15,411 bases of DNA from CAZKFN01 sp964552035 (GCA_964552035.1 CAZKFN010000054.1:1-15411); one strand, 5' to 3'; counted from the stretch's first letter, positions 1 to 6,895 are shown. Numbers and translations are program-made. Notes: generated from the letters alone by a model not told the origin.

Positions 1-1226
1 TGTCTTTCAATCTCATCGTTAATAATGTGCTCTATAGCTTCTGCATCATTGTGTACATGTTCTGCTTCTAGCTTAAGCCGTTGATTTAAATACATTTCCC
101 ACAAACGATGAAGTCGAATGACCCTCTTGGCTTCATTAAATCCATTTTGGGTAATGATATAATTATTTCCTTTTTGTCGTATTAGGCTTTTGTGTTTTAG
201 CCTTTTTAAGCCGATTTTAAGCTGCTTCGGTAAGAAATCTCTACCCGCCATTAAGTCCTCTTCACTTCTTCCTTGCATAAAGCTTTCATCTTCCTCTCCT
301 AGGTGGTAAAACAATTTAAGTATGTTTTCATTTAAAATTTTTCTTCTATTTCCCCTTCGAACTTTATGTCTGGCTACTAAGCCTTTTTTTGGGGCAAACC
401 AGATAGAAAAAACAGCCAATACAGATAAAACCACCACCACCCACGGACCAGTGGGCATGGAAGGTGCGATGTAACTAATGTATGTGGCTATAAATGCAGA
501 GAAAATTCCAAAAGCGGTAGCAATAAGTATCATTTTTTTAAGGTTGTCGGTCCAAAATCTTGCCCCAGCTGCTGGAGTAATTAATAAAGCTGCCATTAAT
601 ACAACACCTACTGCTTGAATTCCCACTGCTACTGCCAATACAGTTATGGTTGAGAGGCAAAACTCTAAAAAGCGTATGGGAAGACCAATGCTCTTAGCGT
701 AAGCTATATCAAAGGAAAGGAGTTTAAATTCCTTAAAAAAAAGCAGAACAACAAGGATAAGAAAAATCCCTATACTGCTAAAAATAAGAATATCTTGGGG
801 CATTAAAGATGCAGCATTTCCAAATAAGAAATGATCTAACCCTGATTGAGATGCACTTCCAGATTGTTGAATATGGGTTAACAATACAATTCCAAAACCA
901 AAAAATACGGAAAGAATAATGGCAATAGCTGCATCACTTTTTAATTTAGTGGTTCTTGCAATGGCATCTATCAATAAAAGGGATATCCAGCCGCTTATTA
1001 ATGCACCTATAATAAGATATAAAGGATTTTTAACGTTGGAAAGCATAAATGCAAGAGCAACACCTGGAAGAATAGAATGAGAAATGGCATCCCCAATCAA
1101 GGCGCGCTTTCTCAAAAAGGCAAAACTTCCCACTATAGCAGCTGTTGCGCCTAATATAATGCTCCCAAGGACTACAAAACGTACATTGGGCTCAGAAAAA
1201 CTTAAAAATCTTAAAGTTTCTTCCAT
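1..1226 (-). CDS. Metal ABC transporter permease fused to a C-terminal DtxR/MntR-like regulator domain (3' end outside window)
   Basis: Open from the ATG at 1226 to the window edge, 408 codons with no stop. Residues 1 to about 277 are a hydrophobic ABC-3 (MntB/ZnuB/TroC) permease with roughly eight or nine membrane segments and the family stretch GLDHFLFGNAAS. A basic linker (about 279-296) leads into a winged-helix and dimerisation domain resembling DtxR/MntR (about 297-408+). It has RLHRLWEMYL and HVHNDAEAIEHI, giving likely metal ligands H373, E377, H392, E396, E399 and H400. E396 sits where DtxR has Cys102 and MntR has Glu99, which suggests manganese-type sensing. The start lies 5 bp after the ATPase stop and is preceded by AGGGAG. 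The same architecture is known in chlamydial YtgCR, where the repressor half is released by cleavage; whether that happens here is inference. The missing part is probably only the rest of the dimerisation domain. Confidence 0.9.
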   Translation of the reverse strand, partial: MEETLRFLSFSEPNVRFVVLGSIILGATAAIVGSFAFLRKRALIGDAISHSILPGVALAFMLSNVKNPLYLIIGALISGWISLLLIDAIARTTKLKSDAAIAIILSVFFGFGIVLLTHIQQSGSASQSGLDHFLFGNAASLMPQDILIFSSIGIFLILVVLLFFKEFKLLSFDIAYAKSIGLPIRFLEFCLSTITVLAVAVGIQAVGVVLMAALLITPAAGARFWTDNLKKMILIATAFGIFSAFIATYISYIAPSMPTGPWVVVVLSVLAVFSIWFAPKKGLVARHKVRRGNRRKILNENILKLFYHLGEEDESFMQGRSEEDLMAGRDFLPKQLKIGLKRLKHKSLIRQKGNNYIITQNGFNEAKRVIRLHRLWEMYLNQRLKLEAEHVHNDAEAIEHIINDEIER

Positions 1227-1231
1227 ATTTA

Positions 1232-2011
1232 TTACTCCCTAATTGGAAATTCTTTTTCCTTAATTAATTCTCCCACTTTACTAAGCACGTTGAGTTTACC
1301 ACCAAAGGCTTCCTGTAAGAGTTTTTCATTAAATACTTCTTCTTTAGGTCCAGATGCTACTAGGCGGGTGTTTAACAAGACAATCCAATCGAAATAACTC
1401 TTGGCGGTTTGTAAGTCATGATGAACTACTATAACGGTTTTTCCCTCTTTTTTCATTTGTCTTAATAGCTTTACAATGACTTCTTCTGTCGCGGCATCAA
1501 TACCAACAAAAGGTTCATCTAAAATATACAATTCGGCTCCTTGGGCTAAAGCTCGGGCAATAAAAACACGCTGTTGTTGTCCGCCACTTAGTTGACTGAT
1601 TTGCCTATGGCTGTATTCCAACATGTTAACTTGTTCCAAAGCTTCAGCAGCAATATCTTTATCTTGATTGGTGATTCTTTTGAGGATGTTGTCCTTTCGG
1701 TACCTTCCCATTAAAGCAATGTCCATAACCGAAGCAGGAAAATCCCAATCTACGGACTCTCTTTGGGGTACGTAACTGATTCTATCTCTTACCTTAGAAA
1801 GTTTTTCTCCAAAAATTTGTACATAACCACTGTCTTTTTTAATTAATCCCATAACTGCCTTTAAAAGTGTTGTTTTTCCTGATCCATTAGGACCTATGAT
1901 TCCAACAATTTGGCCTTGTGGAATTTTGAATCCCACATTCCACAGTACCGGACGTTTGTCGTAACTTACCGTTAGGTTATGTGCTTCAATTGCAATCTTA
2001 TTACTTCTCAT
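1232..2011 (-). CDS. Metal (Mn/Zn/Fe) ABC transporter ATP-binding protein
   Basis: Cytoplasmic ATPase of a metal importer, 259 aa, usual length for the MntA/ZnuC/TroB group. Visible motifs are Walker A GPNGSGKTT (40-48), Q-loop VPQRESVDWDFP (81-92), which is typical of manganese/zinc/iron importers, signature LSGGQQQR (141-148), Walker B LYILDEP (161-167) and the H-loop histidine in VVHHD (197-198). All catalytic elements are intact. The start overlaps the end of the binding-protein gene by 11 bp, and the stop is 5 bp before the permease start, so translation of the operon is probably coupled. It should energise the permease encoded at 1-1226. The exact metal cannot be read from this subunit. 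Confidence 0.96.
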   Translation of the reverse strand: MRSNKIAIEAHNLTVSYDKRPVLWNVGFKIPQGQIVGIIGPNGSGKTTLLKAVMGLIKKDSGYVQIFGEKLSKVRDRISYVPQRESVDWDFPASVMDIALMGRYRKDNILKRITNQDKDIAAEALEQVNMLEYSHRQISQLSGGQQQRVFIARALAQGAELYILDEPFVGIDAATEEVIVKLLRQMKKEGKTVIVVHHDLQTAKSYFDWIVLLNTRLVASGPKEEVFNEKLLQEAFGGKLNVLSKVGELIKEKEFPIRE

Positions 2012-2927
2012 AAGTTTCCTTTTTTAATCCCGCAACAATAGTGTTGACATTGTGCTTAACCATACCCAAATAAAAAGCTTCTTTTGTTTCTTTTTCTCCC
2101 ATAGCATCTCCGTATAGGGTTCCTCCAATTGTTGCATGGTGCCCTTTTTCTTTACAGCCTCTAATTACTGCTTCAAGTGCTTTACGTGAAACAGAACTTT
2201 CCACAAAAACTGCTTGAATGTTTCTTTGGACAATAAAATTTACCAAATCACTTAAATCCCTTAAACCATATTCGGAAGCAGTAGATATTCCTTGTAGACC
2301 TTTTACCTCAATATCATAAGCTTTCCCGAAATAAGAAAAAGCATCATGAGCGGTAATCAGCACCCTTTGAGGTTTGGGGATACTTTGAATTTCATCCTTT
2401 ACCCATTGGCTCATCCTTAAAATTTCTTGAGCATAGGTTTTTCCCTGTGTGAGTATGCTGTCTTTTGACAAACCTTCAACTTTTGATAATTCTTCTGTGA
2501 GATGTAGGCAGGCTTTACTCCAAAGGTTTAAATCAAACCAAATGTGCGGATCGTATGCACCTACAAAATCACTGTTGTTGATCAAATCACTTTCTTCCAA
2601 TCCATCAGCTACTTTATAAATGAGTTTTCTATTCTTTAGCTTTTCAAAAATGCTCCCCATTTTTCCTTCCAAATGCACCCCGTTATATATAATAATGTCC
2701 GCATTGCTCAATAAACTTAAGTCACCTCTTGAAGCTTTGTAGAGGTGGGGGTCAACACCTGGGCCCATAATACTCACCACATCAGCTTGATTCCCGATAA
2801 TGTTAGAAACCATGTCGCCAATCATACCTGTAGTACATACAATTTGTATGCGACCTTTGTTATCAACTGTCGGCTGACAAGCTAAAAAAAGGAAAAACAC
2901 ATAAAAGTAGAGGTGTTTAATTTTCAT
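2001..2927 (-). CDS. Metal-binding substrate-binding lipoprotein (TroA/ZnuA family)
   Basis: Periplasmic metal-capturing component of the ABC importer, 308 aa. It begins with a short lipoprotein signal ending LFLAC, with Cys17 as the probable lipidation site. The likely metal ligands are H61 (in DPHLYKA), H128 (DPHIWFD), H194 (ITAHDAF) and D274 (LYGDAMG). This His-His-His-Asp set matches TroA-type proteins. Strictly manganese-specific proteins of the PsaA type have Glu at the third position. By family knowledge such proteins bind Mn, Zn or Fe, so the substrate remains open. The gene overlaps the upstream regulator by 11 bp and the downstream ATPase by 11 bp. It has no histidine-rich loop, which argues mildly against a dedicated ZnuA. 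Confidence 0.95.
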   Translation of the reverse strand: MKIKHLYFYVFFLFLACQPTVDNKGRIQIVCTTGMIGDMVSNIIGNQADVVSIMGPGVDPHLYKASRGDLSLLSNADIIIYNGVHLEGKMGSIFEKLKNRKLIYKVADGLEESDLINNSDFVGAYDPHIWFDLNLWSKACLHLTEELSKVEGLSKDSILTQGKTYAQEILRMSQWVKDEIQSIPKPQRVLITAHDAFSYFGKAYDIEVKGLQGISTASEYGLRDLSDLVNFIVQRNIQAVFVESSVSRKALEAVIRGCKEKGHHATIGGTLYGDAMGEKETKEAFYLGMVKHNVNTIVAGLKKETYEK

Positions 2928-3585
2928 GAACCTTTATATATAAGTTGTTAGCTACTTGCTTAGAAATATTGAGTTGTTCGTTTTGCTCTCCAATAGAAAT
3001 TTTCATAGACTGATCAAATGGATTGATATCAAGGATTTTAAAGTTAGTTCCCAAGCCTATTCCTATGTTTTTTAAATGATTAAAGAATAAACTGCTGTGA
3101 TCTTTAACTCCTATTATAACGTAAGTTTGATCAATTTCCCCTTGATTAAGCATGGTTCCTGATCGAGTAGGGAAATTTCCGTTTTCATCGGGAATGGGGT
3201 CTCCATGAGGATCCATTTTAGGATAATTCAGATAGGCATCCAAACGGTTCGTTAGTTCATTTGATTCTATATGTTCTAACTCTTCTGCAATATCGTGTAC
3301 CTGATCCCAATCAAAATCAAGTTTTTCAACTAAAAAATATTCCCAAAGCCGATGCTTTCGAATAATTGAAACAGCTACCTCAGTTCCTTTTGTAGTTAAT
3401 TCAACTGCTTGGTATTTTTCATAATGAATCAATCCCTTTTCTTTTAACTTCTTTAGCATATCGGTAACAGAGGAAGCTTTAGTTTCCATTCTTTCTGCAA
3501 TTGCATTGGTAGAGGCTTTTAATCCCTTTTCTTGGTTTAAAGAATATATTGCTTTTAAATAATTTTCTGCTGTTTGAGTAGGCAT
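2917..3585 (-). CDS. DtxR/MntR-family metal-dependent transcriptional regulator with FeoA-like C-terminal domain
   Basis: Cytoplasmic metal-sensing repressor, 222 aa, first gene of the metal operon. Domains: winged helix at about 5-65, with recognition helix around TKASSVTDMLKKL (35-47), dimerisation and metal-binding helices at about 66-140, and an SH3/FeoA-like domain at about 148-222. Likely ligands are H78, E82, H97, E101, E104 and H105. E101 replaces DtxR Cys102 and matches MntR Glu99, so manganese is the likelier co-repressor. The N-terminal ligand position (DtxR Met10, MntR Asp8) is Asn8, an unusual choice. It probably represses its own operon through the inverted repeat at 3634-3649. 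Being three-domain, it is closer in layout to DtxR/IdeR than to the two-domain Bacillus MntR. Confidence 0.94.
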   Translation of the reverse strand: MPTQTAENYLKAIYSLNQEKGLKASTNAIAERMETKASSVTDMLKKLKEKGLIHYEKYQAVELTTKGTEVAVSIIRKHRLWEYFLVEKLDFDWDQVHDIAEELEHIESNELTNRLDAYLNYPKMDPHGDPIPDENGNFPTRSGTMLNQGEIDQTYVIIGVKDHSSLFFNHLKNIGIGLGTNFKILDINPFDQSMKISIGEQNEQLNISKQVANNLYIKVHEN

Positions 3586-3603
3586 TTGATTTTATTTTTA
3601 TGA

Positions 3604-3611
3604 CAAAGGTA
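3604..3611 (-). promoter_or_regulatory. Candidate -7 promoter element of the metal operon
   Basis: Read on the minus strand this is TACCTTTG, an exact match to the Bacteroidota -7 consensus TAnnTTTG, ending 18 bp before the regulator ATG at 3585. No convincing -33 TTG is seen at the usual distance. This fits a promoter that may be weak or activator-independent. Placement by motif only. Confidence 0.55.
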
Positions 3612-3633
3612 ATTATTTTAAACTAAATATTTT

Positions 3634-3649
3634 TTTAGATAAGCCTAAA
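3634..3649. promoter_or_regulatory. Candidate operator for a DtxR/MntR-type repressor
   Basis: Inverted repeat TTTAG-ATAAGC-CTAAA with perfect 5-bp arms, centred about 30 bp upstream of the -7 box of the metal operon, where the -33 region would lie. It resembles the general form of DtxR-family boxes (TTAGG/CCTAA-type arms). A second, weaker half-site CTAAA lies at 3623-3627. Binding by either sensor encoded in this operon is inference from position and form. Confidence 0.4.
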
Positions 3650-3812
3650 TTTTATTTACTATTATTCTATATCAATAAATAGTTTGTAAATTTTGGTAGT
3701 AGGGGATATGGATTTCTTGGAAGATTGAATTAAATGAAATAATATATTTTCAATTTCATAACTATAAAAAAAGAATAGATTGCTAAAATAAATAAAATAC
3801 AAAATAAAGAAT
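3650..3812. other. AT-rich intergenic stretch without recognisable gene
   Basis: Left part of the 512-bp gene-free interval between the metal operon and the HTH regulator. It is very AT-rich. An open frame on the minus strand crosses the assembly gap and has hydrophobic low-complexity content, but no start signal or homology I can recognise, so I do not call it. One lone TTTGTAAA half-site of the downstream palindrome family occurs near 3683-3690. Confidence 0.6.
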
Positions 3813-3849
3813 GTTACATTTGTGTACAGGTTACAATTGTAAATAGTAA

Positions 3850-3859
3850 NNNNNNNNNN
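3850..3859. other. Assembly gap (10 N)
   Basis: Ten undetermined bases lie directly inside the palindrome array, between the second and third intact sites. Ten may be a placeholder length, so the true spacing and number of palindromes in this region are unknown. Confidence 0.95.
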
Positions 3860-4048
3860 AGAGATTGTAACCATACAATGTTACATTTGTAAACTGCATA
3901 ATGGAGAACTTAAGGAATATATTATATTAAGCATAAATTCAAGGCGTTATCATATAATTGATAAAGAAAAGCTTTAACCTTTAAATAAAAAATAAATTAA
4001 ATAGTTGAAGATTTTACAATTGTAAATTAACTGTTCTTTTTTTATTGT

Positions 4049-4056
4049 TACATTTG
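4049..4056 (+). promoter_or_regulatory. Candidate -7 element of the HTH gene, embedded in a palindrome
   Basis: TACATTTG matches TAnnTTTG exactly and is the left half of the fifth palindrome. A start of transcription shortly downstream would give a leader of about 35 nt that carries the sixth palindrome. No clear -33 TTG is seen. The same octamer occurs at 3815-3822 and 3882-3889, so which copy is used, if any, is open. Confidence 0.4.
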
Positions 4057-4097
4057 TGTATTAAATAAAGAGTTACAAATGTATACCGAAAGATGAC

Positions 4098-4493
4098 ATG
4101 GATTTAACCGATCGATTTAGATACATCATGAAAATAAATCAGCTAACAGCTTCGGCTTTTGCTGATAAAATCGGAGTGCAACGTTCTTCAGTTTCTCATG
4201 TATTATCCGGTAGGAATAAACCAAGTTTAGAATTTATTCAAAAAATATTAGAAAATTTTCCAAGAGTAGATGCGAATTGGTTGGTTAATGGAAGTACTAC
4301 TACTAGTTTTAATAAGGACGATTACATCCCAGAAGAAAATATTTTTTCAACGCAGCAAAAAAGTATAGCAGAACCGGTAACAAAAGAAAAAGTGCAAAAA
4401 GAAGAAGAGTTAAATTCTCCTGTAAATGCTAAGAAAATAGAGCGTATTCTCGTATTTTACTCGGATCATACTTTTGAAGAGTATAAACCCTAA
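4098..4493 (+). CDS. Small XRE-family helix-turn-helix regulator with conserved-looking C-terminal tail
   Basis: A 131-aa cytoplasmic DNA-binding protein. Residues about 5-62 form an XRE/Cro-CI fold, with the helix-turn-helix around TASAFADKIGVQRSSVSHVL (17-36). The sequence SLEFIQKILENFPRVDANWL is typical of XRE domains in this phylum. A polar, charged linker (about 63-110) follows, and the end (112-131) is a compact block with ILVFYSDHTFEEYKP that looks like a short beta-strand docking element. Similar tails occur in Bacteroidota HTH proteins of unknown role, as I recall. The upstream DNA holds six palindromes, the nearest 11 bp before the ATG, so autorepression is likely. The gene stands alone: pyrD starts 63 bp later and has its own promoter-like box. 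No protease, toxin or phage genes are adjacent, so it is not obviously a phage repressor or antitoxin. Confidence 0.88.
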   Translation: MDLTDRFRYIMKINQLTASAFADKIGVQRSSVSHVLSGRNKPSLEFIQKILENFPRVDANWLVNGSTTTSFNKDDYIPEENIFSTQQKSIAEPVTKEKVQKEEELNSPVNAKKIERILVFYSDHTFEEYKP

Positions 4494-4544
4494 GCTTCTT
4501 TAATAAGTATTTTAAAAAGCTTTATAAATTAGCATTGGCTTCCG

Positions 4545-4552
4545 TATTTTTG
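4545..4552 (+). promoter_or_regulatory. TAnnTTTG box directly before pyrD
   Basis: TATTTTTG matches the -7 consensus and ends only 4 bp before the pyrD ATG at 4557. If used, the transcript would be leaderless or nearly so. There is no clear -33 partner. Confidence 0.4.
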
Positions 4553-4556
4553 TAAC

Positions 4557-5615
4557 ATGTTTTATAAAATTATAATTCAGCCATTTCTCTTTCGCATAGA
4601 TGCAGAGAAGGTACATCACAAAGTTGCTAAGTGGATGCGCAGCACTTTATCTATTCCTTTATTTAGAAATTTAGTACGGAAGTATTATGTAGTTGAACAT
4701 CCCAGTTTGAAGAAAACCCTTTTTGGACTTGAATTTAAAAACCCCATAGGTTTAGCTGCTGGTTTTGACAAAGATGCTACTATGTATAACGATTTGGCCT
4801 GCTTGGGTTTTGGTTTTATAGAAGTAGGTACGGTTACTCCTAAAGCACAGGAAGGTAATCCTCAGCCTAGGCTTTTTCGTTTGCCCCAAGACAAAGCTTT
4901 AATCAACAGAATGGGTTTTAATAATGCTGGACTTGATGCTACGATAGAACGCCTAAAACAAGGGAAAAAAGATAAAGAGCTGATTCTTGGTGGCAATATT
5001 GGAAAGAATAAAACTACGCCCAATGAGCAAGCAATTTCAGATTATTTAGCTTCCTTTCATGCCCTTTTTGAGTATGTGGATTACTTTGTCGTAAATGTCA
5101 GTTCTCCCAATACACCTAATTTAAGGGAATTGCAGGAAAAGGAACCTTTGAAGGCCTTATTAAACAGCTTGCAAGAAGAGAATATGAAAAAAGCTCAACT
5201 CAAACCTATATTATTAAAAATAGCTCCAGATTTAACCAATCATCAATTGGATGATATTGTTGAAATCGTTGAGGCTACAAATTTAGACGGAATAATTGCT
5301 ACGAATACAACCATAGAAAGAAGTGGGTTAAATACTCCAGCTTCTGAGGTGAAAAGTATTGGAGCGGGTGGTTTAAGCGGTTTACCTGTGAGAAGTCGTT
5401 CTACAGAGGTAATTCGATACTTGGCGGAGAAATCCAAGCACAAAATCCCAATTGTTGCCGTTGGTGGAGTGTTTACAGTTGAAGATGTCATAGAAAAAAT
5501 TGATGCAGGAGCTGCCTTAGTGCAAGTTTATACGGGGTTTATCTATGAAGGTCCAGCTATGATTAGAAAAATAAATAAAAAGTTGATTCAACATTATGGA
5601 AAAGCAAGCCGTTAA
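4557..5615 (+). CDS. pyrD: Dihydroorotate dehydrogenase (quinone), class 2
   Basis: Oxidises dihydroorotate to orotate in pyrimidine synthesis and passes electrons to quinone at the inner membrane. The 352-aa length is normal for class 2. The N-terminal stretch (1-40) corresponds to the membrane-associated helices that distinguish class 2 from class 1. FMN and substrate motifs are present: GLAAGFDKDA (65-74), NRMGFNN (117-123), VNVSSPNTPNLR (179-190) with Ser183 as the catalytic base, LLKIAPDL with Lys221, ATNTT with Asn250, GAGGLSG (269-275) and VYTGFIYEGP (324-333). No key residue is missing. It is the first gene of a compact five-gene run and overlaps the next gene by 20 bp. Confidence 0.98.
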   Translation: MFYKIIIQPFLFRIDAEKVHHKVAKWMRSTLSIPLFRNLVRKYYVVEHPSLKKTLFGLEFKNPIGLAAGFDKDATMYNDLACLGFGFIEVGTVTPKAQEGNPQPRLFRLPQDKALINRMGFNNAGLDATIERLKQGKKDKELILGGNIGKNKTTPNEQAISDYLASFHALFEYVDYFVVNVSSPNTPNLRELQEKEPLKALLNSLQEENMKKAQLKPILLKIAPDLTNHQLDDIVEIVEATNLDGIIATNTTIERSGLNTPASEVKSIGAGGLSGLPVRSRSTEVIRYLAEKSKHKIPIVAVGGVFTVEDVIEKIDAGAALVQVYTGFIYEGPAMIRKINKKLIQHYGKASR

Positions 5616-6459
5616 AATCATTGAGTGCCCCAGGGATGCTATGCAAGGCATTAAAACGTTCATCCCTACTTCAAAAAAAGTGGAATACATTCAGCAATTA
5701 CTTCAAGTTGGATTTGACACCATTGATTTTGGTTCTTTTGTTTCCCCAAAGGCTATCCCACAACTAAAGGATACTGCTGAAGTTTTAACACAACTTAACT
5801 TATCTGAAACTAAAAGTAAACTATTGGCTATTGTTGCCAACAAAAGGGGAGCAGAGGATGCCGCTGCTTTTGAGCAGATTGATTATTTGGGTTATCCATT
5901 TTCTATTTCTGAGACTTTTCAACAAAGGAATACCAACGCCAGTATTGAGGAGTCTATGCATAGGGTAGAACAAATCCAAAACCTTTGTTTGAAAGCAAAT
6001 AAGCAATTGATAATTTATATTTCTATGGCTTTTGGCAATCCCTATGGAGATTCTTATCACGAAGATATTGTAGCCGAATGGCTAGCTAAGCTCGCTAATC
6101 TTGATGTTAAAACCTTTGCTTTAAGTGATACAATTGGAGTTGCTAAAAAAGAGATAATTGCTAAATTATTTAATCTCTTAATTCCCGCATACCCTCAATT
6201 GGAGATAGGCGCTCATTTTCACACTACTCCAGAGAGTTGGAAAGAAAAGATTGAAACAGCATTTGAATATGGTTGCAGGCGTTTTGATGGTGCAATTAAA
6301 GGATTTGGGGGTTGTCCTATGGCCTCAGATGAACTCACGGGAAATATGCCAACTGAGCATATGGTAGCCTATTTTTCGGAACATTATAAAACAGCTGTTG
6401 TAGACAATGAACAATTTGACAAGGCGATACTTTTGGCATCCAAAGTATTTCCAATGTGA
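5596..6459 (+). CDS. Hydroxymethylglutaryl-CoA lyase family protein
   Basis: A TIM-barrel HMGL-like enzyme, 287 aa. By family it cleaves 3-hydroxy-3-methylglutaryl-CoA to acetyl-CoA and acetoacetate, the last step of leucine breakdown. Catalytic features that can be aligned with the human enzyme are R13 and D14 in ECPRDAMQ, H207 and H209 in GAHFHTT, C240 in GGCPMA, N250 and E254 in GNMPTE. The active-site loop reads ECPRDAMQ where the classical family has EVGPRDGLQ, one residue shorter, a variant I associate with Bacteroidota. The 20-bp overlap with pyrD indicates co-transcription, although the pathways are unrelated. The next gene, a thioesterase, could also act on acyl-CoA. Related aldolase-like condensing or lyase activities cannot be excluded. 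Confidence 0.87.
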   Translation: MEKQAVKIIECPRDAMQGIKTFIPTSKKVEYIQQLLQVGFDTIDFGSFVSPKAIPQLKDTAEVLTQLNLSETKSKLLAIVANKRGAEDAAAFEQIDYLGYPFSISETFQQRNTNASIEESMHRVEQIQNLCLKANKQLIIYISMAFGNPYGDSYHEDIVAEWLAKLANLDVKTFALSDTIGVAKKEIIAKLFNLLIPAYPQLEIGAHFHTTPESWKEKIETAFEYGCRRFDGAIKGFGGCPMASDELTGNMPTEHMVAYFSEHYKTAVVDNEQFDKAILLASKVFPM

Positions 6460-6484
6460 TTGTTAATAAAAAGTTTTTTTAAAA

Positions 6485-6895
6485 ATGAAAATAAAATTTA
6501 GTACAAGAAAATTGGTTAAACCCGAAGATTTAAACCCTAACAACACCCTTTTTGGAGGTAGGCTTTTGCAGTGGATTGATGAAGAGGCAGCGCTCTATGC
6601 TATGATTCAGCTTGAAAACAAAAAAATCACAACCAAATTTATTTCTGAAATTGATTTTGTAAGTTCTGCCGAGCAAGGAGATATCGTGGAATTGGGAATT
6701 GGTGTAGAAAAGTTTGGAACAACCTCTATAACCTTGAGCTGTATGGCAAGAAATAAGATGACTCATAAAACTATCTTAACCATTGATAAGATCATCATGG
6801 TAAATTTGGATGAAAATGGAAAGCCAACTCCTCACGGTAAAACTAAAATTGAATATGTTGCAGACCGGATAAAGGCTAAAGAGAATAAAGAATGA
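6485..6895 (+). CDS. Hotdog-fold acyl-CoA thioesterase (YciA/BFIT type)
   Basis: A 136-aa single hotdog domain that by family hydrolyses acyl-CoA to free acid and CoA in the cytoplasm. The signature lies at 17-36: N17 and N20, then FGGRLLQWIDEEAA with the acidic D32, as in YciA-type thioesterases. VELGIGVEKFGTTSI forms a core strand. The last residues are charged and probably disordered. It begins 25 bp after the HMG-CoA lyase and overlaps the nuclease by 4 bp (ATGA). A role in CoA recycling alongside the lyase is plausible but inferred. Substrate chain length cannot be read from the sequence. Confidence 0.93.
   Translation: MKIKFSTRKLVKPEDLNPNNTLFGGRLLQWIDEEAALYAMIQLENKKITTKFISEIDFVSSAEQGDIVELGIGVEKFGTTSITLSCMARNKMTHKTILTIDKIIMVNLDENGKPTPHGKTKIEYVADRIKAKENKE

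Larger units (their letters stand above)
3813..4086. promoter_or_regulatory. Array of at least six related palindromes (candidate operator array)
   Basis: Six near-identical sites with consensus close to GTTACAWWTGTRWAY. GTTACATTTGTGTAC lies at 3813-3827, GTTACAATTGTAAAT at 3830-3844, GTTACATTTGTAAAC at 3880-3894, TTTACAATTGTAAA at 4013-4026 (perfect 14-bp palindrome), GTTACATTTGTGTAT at 4047-4061 and GTTACAAATGTATAC at 4072-4086. A half-site TTGTAAC at 3865-3871 sits beside the assembly gap. The last site ends 11 bp before the ATG of the XRE regulator. Clustered dyads of this form before a small HTH gene suggest autoregulation. The binding protein is inferred, not shown. Confidence 0.7.

Noticed and set aside
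3662..3874. Minus-strand open frame of 70 codons crossing the assembly gap
   Set aside because: It contains unknown residues, is low-complexity hydrophobic and AT-driven, and overlaps the palindrome array. No family resemblance.
5243..5491. Minus-strand open frame inside pyrD
   Set aside because: It lies wholly within a well-supported enzyme gene on the other strand. It is a shadow frame.
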